From positions 8,352,154 through 8,416,153 of the forward strand of contig NZ_KI632511.1 in NCBI RefSeq assembly GCF_000504285.1: a stretch of 64,000 nucleotides of DNA, written 5' to 3'. The notes below the pieces were generated by a model that made no database searches, was not told the DNA's origin, and saw only the letters and a list, made by a program, of their open reading frames with translations. The stretch comes from Actinospica robiniae DSM 44927 (lineage in GTDB: Bacteria; Actinomycetota; Actinomycetes; Streptomycetales; Catenulisporaceae). The position numbers were made by a program, and so were the translations under genes. Below are positions 60,159 to 64,000 of this stretch, piece after piece. Within the stretch, counting starts at the first letter, position 1, and each line of letters begins with the position of its first letter.

Positions 60159-60172
60159 ACCTAAACTTAGGT
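60159..60172. promoter_or_regulatory. Palindromic operator 2 near the TetR start
   Basis: ACCTAA, AC, TTAGGT: a 6-bp inverted repeat 14 bases before the ATG. ACCTAA and GACCTAA motifs recur across 60122-60172. Confidence 0.55.
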
Positions 60173-60185
60173 CTATCCTGGGCTC

Positions 60186-60860
60186 ATGACCGAAGCCCTC
60201 AGCCCGGCGCCCGGCGGCGCCGGCTTGCGCGAACGCAAGAAGCAGCAGACCCGGGACGAGATCGCGGCGGTGGCCACGCGGCTGTTCGTCGAGCGCGGGT
60301 TCGAGAAGGTCACCATCGCGCAGGTCGCCGAGGCCGCAGGCGTCGCGAAAATGACCGTGACCAACCACTTCCCGGTCAAAGAGGACCTGGTCTTCGACCG
60401 GCGCGAGGCGATCATCGCCGGACTGACCGACGCGGTGGCCGCCCGTGCGCCCGCGCAGTCCGCGCTCGAAGCGGCCCGCCGCTTCTACCTCGACGCGCTC
60501 GCTGCCGGCGACCCCACGCTGGCCCACCGCGGCCCGGATTTCGCCCGGCTCGTCGAATCCAGCCCCGCACTCGTCGCCCGGGAGCGGCAGATGCACGACC
60601 AGCGCGAACTCGCCCTGGCCGAACAGCTCACGCACGACATGGGCGCCGAACCCGACGATCTCAGGCCACGGCTGGCAGCCGCCCACATCATCGGTGTCAT
60701 CAGGGTGCTGTACTACGAAGCCCGACGCCGTCTCCTCGCCGCCGAACCCGCCGCACCCTTGGCCGAGGCCCTGACGCGCGCCGCGAACGCGGCCTTCGAC
60801 CAGTTCCACGGCTCGCTCGGCGACTACGGCGTCAAGACTGAGGGCGCTGATTCGGCATAA
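60186..60860 (+). CDS. TetR-family regulator
   Basis: 224 residues. The helix-turn-helix occupies about 20-66 (RKKQQTRDEIAAVATRLFVE, then IAQVAEAAGVAKMTVTNHFP). The C-terminal ligand domain has a helical bundle with ARRFYLDALAAGDPTLAHRG and AAHIIGVIRVLYYEARRRLL. It probably represses itself and the divergent membrane protein through the palindromes at 60122 and 60159. Confidence 0.9.
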   Translation: MTEALSPAPGGAGLRERKKQQTRDEIAAVATRLFVERGFEKVTIAQVAEAAGVAKMTVTNHFPVKEDLVFDRREAIIAGLTDAVAARAPAQSALEAARRFYLDALAAGDPTLAHRGPDFARLVESSPALVARERQMHDQRELALAEQLTHDMGAEPDDLRPRLAAAHIIGVIRVLYYEARRRLLAAEPAAPLAEALTRAANAAFDQFHGSLGDYGVKTEGADSA

Positions 60861-60914
60861 GGGCCTTCACGCCATCGCCACGACCTCCGGCGCGGCGAAT
60901 ATTCGTCCTCTGAT

Positions 60915-61670
60915 TCAGTCCAGCACGAGCAGGTCCATCCAGCTCACCGCGGGCTCCTCGGGGCGCTCCCGTGCGGCGGCGTGCAACCGATCGAGTCCCG
61001 CCGCGTACTGCTCGTCCGACAGGGCGCGCAGCTTTCCGTCCGCCGCGCGGCGCAATCCGGCCGCATAGGCGGCCAAGCTCGGCGCGCTGACCTGAGGCAG
61101 GGATATCAGGGCTCGGCGGTCGAAGCCGTGCGCGGCGAACGCGTCGCCGACCTCGTCGACACTCGGATAGCCGGCGACGGCCTCGGCGGTCTCCGGGAAG
61201 AACCGGATGCGCAGGTCTTCGCCGGCGCGGCCCGGGAACGTGTTGCGGATGAGCACGGGCGCCCCCGGGACGAGTGCGCGGCGCAGTTCGGCGGCCGCAG
61301 CGTTCAGATCGGGCAGGTGGTGGATGACCGAACCTAGCCACGCCCCCTGTGCACCGCCGTCGGTGACCGGCAGGTCGTGGGCGTATCCGGGTACGGCGAC
61401 GACTCCGTCATCGGTTGGAATGAGAGCCCGCATAGCGGGATCGGGCTCCACGGCGACGACGTCCACCCCGAACCACGCCCGCAGGGCTCGGGCGAATCCC
61501 CCCGTTCCCGCACCGACGTCGAGCACGGTCATGCCCGGACCCCAGCCGGTGTGTTCCGCGATCGCCTCGCGCCACGCCGCCAAGCCCTCGAGCGGGATCT
61601 CGCGTGAAGCGCGGTAATCCCGCGCCGCCTCGTCCGATGCAGACCGCCCGGAAACCTCGTTCGTACTCAC
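60915..61670 (-). CDS. Class I SAM-dependent methyltransferase
   Basis: 251 residues. Motif I is VLDVGAGTGGFAR (49-61), VVAVEPDPAMRAL holds the acidic residue after strand 2, and GAWLGSVIHHLPDLNAAAAE is the motif IV-like segment. It resembles small-molecule methyltransferases of the UbiE/BioC type. The substrate is unknown. It is divergent from the ABC operon across 267 bp containing a strong rightward promoter. Confidence 0.88.
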   Translation of the reverse strand: MSTNEVSGRSASDEAARDYRASREIPLEGLAAWREAIAEHTGWGPGMTVLDVGAGTGGFARALRAWFGVDVVAVEPDPAMRALIPTDDGVVAVPGYAHDLPVTDGGAQGAWLGSVIHHLPDLNAAAAELRRALVPGAPVLIRNTFPGRAGEDLRIRFFPETAEAVAGYPSVDEVGDAFAAHGFDRRALISLPQVSAPSLAAYAAGLRRAADGKLRALSDEQYAAGLDRLHAAARERPEEPAVSWMDLLVLD

Positions 61671-61758
61671 CTGTTCCTCCCGTCACATCTGACGTCGAGG
61701 ACACTACCGCGCCGCCGAACCCGAGACCGCGCCACCAGTGCGTCTCGGTGAAAAGCGT

Positions 61759-61788
61759 TTGACAGTCTACGAAGTTGCTTCCTATGAT
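61759..61788 (+). promoter_or_regulatory. Near-consensus promoter of the ABC-2 exporter operon
   Basis: TTGACA (61759-61764), 18 bp, TATGAT (61783-61788). Transcription would begin near 61795, with about 140 bases of leader before the ATG at 61938. Confidence 0.75.
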
Positions 61789-61798
61789 CCGGAGCAGA

Positions 61799-61816
61799 TT
61801 GGAGAGCGCTCTCCAA
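61799..61816 (+). promoter_or_regulatory. 18-bp perfect palindromic operator
   Basis: TTGGAGAGCGCTCTCCAA, centred about 13 bp downstream of the inferred transcription start. It shares the GGAGAGCGCTC core with the site at 19591 before the glucanase gene and resembles LacI-family CebR-type boxes. Confidence 0.7.
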
Positions 61817-61937
61817 GGCGGTCCCGGCCTTCCGGCCAGCTCGGATCGCCCTGCTCGCCGGGCGCTCATAGCAGGACACGCATAGTGCCGGATTCATCTG
61901 AGATCTGCATACGACGACCGAGTTTCGGGGGACTGGC

Positions 61938-62978
61938 ATGGCGGTGATCGATGCGCGGGGACTGACGAAGGTCTTCCGCCAGCCCGACAAGAAGCCCGGC
62001 TGGGCCGGCTCGTTCAAGCACGTGGTCAGCCGGACCTATCAGGAGAAGGTGGCGGTCGACGGGATCGACCTGCGCGTCGAGCCCGGCGAGGCGGTCGCCT
62101 ACGTAGGCCCGAACGGGGCGGGCAAGTCCACCACGGTGAAGCTGCTGTGCGGGATCCTGGTCCCCACCGCTGGTCAGGTGCGCATCGACGGGATGGTGCC
62201 GCACGAGCAGCGCGCCGCCGTCGCCCGGCGAATAGGCGTCCTGTTCGGCCAGCGCACGCAGCTGTGGTGGGACCTGAGCGTGGCCGACTCGCTCGCCACG
62301 CTCCGCGAGATCTACAGCGTGCCGGAGTCGGTCTACCGCACCCGGTTGGCACGGTTCGACGAAGTGCTCGGGCTCGAAGACATCCTGCCGGTCACCGGCC
62401 GCAAGCTCTCGCTCGGCCAGCGCGTGCGCGCCGATCTGGCCGCGGCGCTGCTGCACGATCCCGGGGTGCTCTACCTCGACGAGCCGACGATCGGCCTCGA
62501 CGTGGCCGTCAAGGAACGGGTGCGCGCCTTCCTGCGCTCGCTCGGCGACGAGGGCGTCACGGTGATGCTCACCAGCCATGACCTGCAGGACATCGAAGAC
62601 GTCTGCCGTCGCCTGGTCATCATCGACGCCGGCCGGATCATCTTCGACGGCGACCTGGTCGCGCTCAAGGACCAGTTCGCCAAGGAGCGGGTGCTGCGTC
62701 TGGAGATGGCCGACGCGATCGACGTGGCGGCGCTGGGCGCCCTGCTTCCGGCCTGCGAGGTCGGCGCCGGGGAGCACGCCCGGGCGGTGACGGTCCGCTT
62801 CGACCGGTTCACCACGACCGCGGGCCAGATCGTCTCAGCCGTCGGCACCCTGGCCGAGATCACCGACTTCCAGGTGGAGGAGCCCTCGATCGAGGACGTG
62901 ATCCGCCGGGTCTACGCCGGGGAGTTGCTGGCCCGGGCCGAGCCGAACGAGCCCGTCGCCGCCGGAGACCTCGGGTGA
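61938..62978 (+). CDS. ABC-2 exporter ATPase
   Basis: 346 residues. Walker A GPNGAGKST (57-65), signature LSLGQRVRADLAAALLHDPG, Walker B VLYLDEPTIGLD and the switch histidine in MLTSHDLQDIE. The insertion before Walker A (RQPDKKPGWAGSFKHVVSRT) and a roughly 90-residue C-terminal extension mark the ABC-2 subgroup that is nearly always followed by two permease genes, as here. It acts at the inner face of the membrane. The cargo is unknown. Confidence 0.92.
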   Translation: MAVIDARGLTKVFRQPDKKPGWAGSFKHVVSRTYQEKVAVDGIDLRVEPGEAVAYVGPNGAGKSTTVKLLCGILVPTAGQVRIDGMVPHEQRAAVARRIGVLFGQRTQLWWDLSVADSLATLREIYSVPESVYRTRLARFDEVLGLEDILPVTGRKLSLGQRVRADLAAALLHDPGVLYLDEPTIGLDVAVKERVRAFLRSLGDEGVTVMLTSHDLQDIEDVCRRLVIIDAGRIIFDGDLVALKDQFAKERVLRLEMADAIDVAALGALLPACEVGAGEHARAVTVRFDRFTTTAGQIVSAVGTLAEITDFQVEEPSIEDVIRRVYAGELLARAEPNEPVAAGDLG

Positions 62979-63823
62979 GCGCGCTGGTCCCGACTCGGCA
63001 CACCGGGGCGATCGCGCCGGTCGGCTTCGCTGCGCGAGCCCGCCCCTACCGGGCGATGGCGGCGGCCACACTGCGCTCGGTACTCGCCTTCCGCCTGCAG
63101 TTCGCGCTGAGCCTGCTCGGCGTGCTGTTCCAGCTGGTGGCCATGCTCACGGTCTGGCACGCGCTGCTCGCCTCGCGCTCCATCCCCGGGTTCACCTGGC
63201 CGCAGATGCAGGTGTACCTGCTCGTCGGCTTCAGCTCCGGCACCCTCGTCTCCACCCTGTCCGACTTCCGCATCTCCCGCCGGATCCGCACCGGCCAGGT
63301 CGCGCTGGATCTGGTGAAGCCGATCGACTATCAGGGCGCGCGGCTCGCGGAAACGGCCGGCAGCCTGGTGACCGAACTGGCCGGCATCTGCTTCGTCTGG
63401 GCTGTGATGCTCGCGTTCGGACTGCGCATCACGCTGCCGTCGGCGGCCTACCTGGTGTTGTTCCTCGGGAGTTTCGCGCTGATCGCGCTGCTGAAGTTCA
63501 GCGTGATCTACCTGACCGGCCTGCTGTGCTTCTGGACCAAGAACTACGTCGGCCTGCAATGGGCGCGGCTCGCCGTGACCAGCGTGCTCTCCGGTGCCGT
63601 CGTGCCCCTCAGCCTCCTGCCGCACTGGCTCGGCGCCGCCGCGCAGTGGCTGCCCTTCGCCGGGATGTCCTCGACCCCCGGCCTCATCCTCATCGGCGAC
63701 GCGACCGGCTGGTACGCGGTGCGGCTCGTCGCGGTGCAGCTAGCCTGGGCCATCGCGCTCTGGCTCGTCGGCCGGCTGGCCTGGCGCGGAGCGCTGCGAC
63801 AACTGACCATTCACGGAGGCTGA
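62975..63823 (+). CDS. ABC-2 type permease, first subunit
   Basis: 282 residues, six membrane segments, ABC-2_membrane_6-like: YRAMAAATLRSVLAFRLQF at the start, then LLVGFSSGTLVSTLSDFRIS and a cytoplasmic RRIRTGQVALDLVKPIDYQG motif between segments 2 and 3. It starts at a GTG overlapping the ATPase stop (GTGA) and is translationally coupled. Confidence 0.9.
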   Translation: MSALVPTRHTGAIAPVGFAARARPYRAMAAATLRSVLAFRLQFALSLLGVLFQLVAMLTVWHALLASRSIPGFTWPQMQVYLLVGFSSGTLVSTLSDFRISRRIRTGQVALDLVKPIDYQGARLAETAGSLVTELAGICFVWAVMLAFGLRITLPSAAYLVLFLGSFALIALLKFSVIYLTGLLCFWTKNYVGLQWARLAVTSVLSGAVVPLSLLPHWLGAAAQWLPFAGMSSTPGLILIGDATGWYAVRLVAVQLAWAIALWLVGRLAWRGALRQLTIHGG

Positions 63824-63826
63824 CGC

Positions 63827-64000
63827 GTGGGAACCGGAAGCACGACACCGACCAGGGCCGGCGCAACCTCAGAGCTCGACGACAGTCCCGGCACGGCAGA
63901 AGACCACCGAACCCGCGACCGGGGCCACTCGCCGCTGCGGATCGTGCGCCTGTACTTCAGACTGCTCGGCACCCACCTGCGCGGCGCGATGGAGTACCGG
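63827..64000 (+). CDS. ABC-2 type permease, second subunit (cut by the right edge)
   Basis: The first 58 residues are visible from the GTG at 63827, which has a CGGAGG site. A hydrophilic N-terminal tail of about 38 residues (rich in Thr, Arg, Asp) precedes IVRLYFRLLGTHLRGAMEYR, the amphipathic entry helix of the family. It is only three bases after the first permease gene and completes the exporter. Confidence 0.8.
   Translation, partial: MGTGSTTPTRAGATSELDDSPGTAEDHRTRDRGHSPLRIVRLYFRLLGTHLRGAMEYR

Overview
The window is GC-rich DNA from a multicellular-type actinomycete. The evidence is very high third-position GC, ECF41 and ECF42 sigma factors, a SAV2177-type S-adenosylmethionine methyltransferase, a large LuxR-family ATPase regulator, an IdeR/DmdR-type iron box and many secreted multi-domain proteins. 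A Streptomyces relative or a member of the Catenulispora/Actinospica group is plausible, but the sequence alone does not settle the genus. No rRNA, tRNA, CRISPR array, phage or complete insertion sequence was seen. About 50 protein genes are supported; both window edges cut a gene.

Layout, left to right. 1-10110: an edge-truncated SWIM zinc-finger protein; a LUD-domain protein divergent from an ECF41 sigma factor, with two mirror-image promoters between them; a beta-lactam locus (LysR activator, signal-less serine-hydrolase sensor, divergent secreted class A beta-lactamase, then a class B penicillin-binding protein) laid out like blaA-blaB-blaL of Streptomyces cacaoi; then a GNAT acetyltransferase and a methyltransferase. 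10482-14703: a LuxR-type ATPase regulator followed by a 1.4-kb non-coding element with two ~500-bp inverted arms, each holding a smaller palindrome. 14877-21204: small enzymes, an orphan histidine kinase, a ClC transporter and a secreted GH16-CBM6 glucanase with a rich operator region. 21360-24839: a phosphotransferase plus ABC exporter operon. 24890-34782: acetamidase, amino-acid permease, ECF42 sigma factor with its DGPF partner, a broken STAS gene abutting another gene fragment, cold-shock protein, SDR/TetR divergon and UDP-glucose dehydrogenase.

34973-41736 is the most unusual locus: an 87-residue protein two bases upstream of a 2165-residue protein. The large protein reads trypsin-like protease, P-loop NTPase, TPR-like helices, KGG-type P-loop, NB-ARC-like P-loop and a long TPR tail. 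It looks like a fusion of two normally separate actinobacterial conflict or signalling proteins. Only the first of its three P-loops keeps the catalytic lysine.

41749-47494: a hydroxyacid dehydrogenase divergent from a DeoR/LacI hybrid regulator and a DUF2264 protein (probable uronic-acid or glycan catabolism), then a membrane cyclophilin and a DsrE-like protein. 47543-47956: a perfect iron box in front of a decayed siderophore-interacting-protein gene. 47975-55997: a secreted PHB-depolymerase-like esterase, a 1604-residue secreted RCC1/IPT protein and a DUF4132 protein. 56029-60860: hydrolase/TetR and membrane-protein/TetR divergons with visible operators. Between them lies a 70-residue six-cysteine peptide gene with a strong promoter and a cre-like operator. 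60915-64000: a methyltransferase and the start of an ABC-2 exporter operon with a near-consensus promoter and an 18-bp palindromic operator.

All functional statements are family-level readings made by eye. No database search was run.
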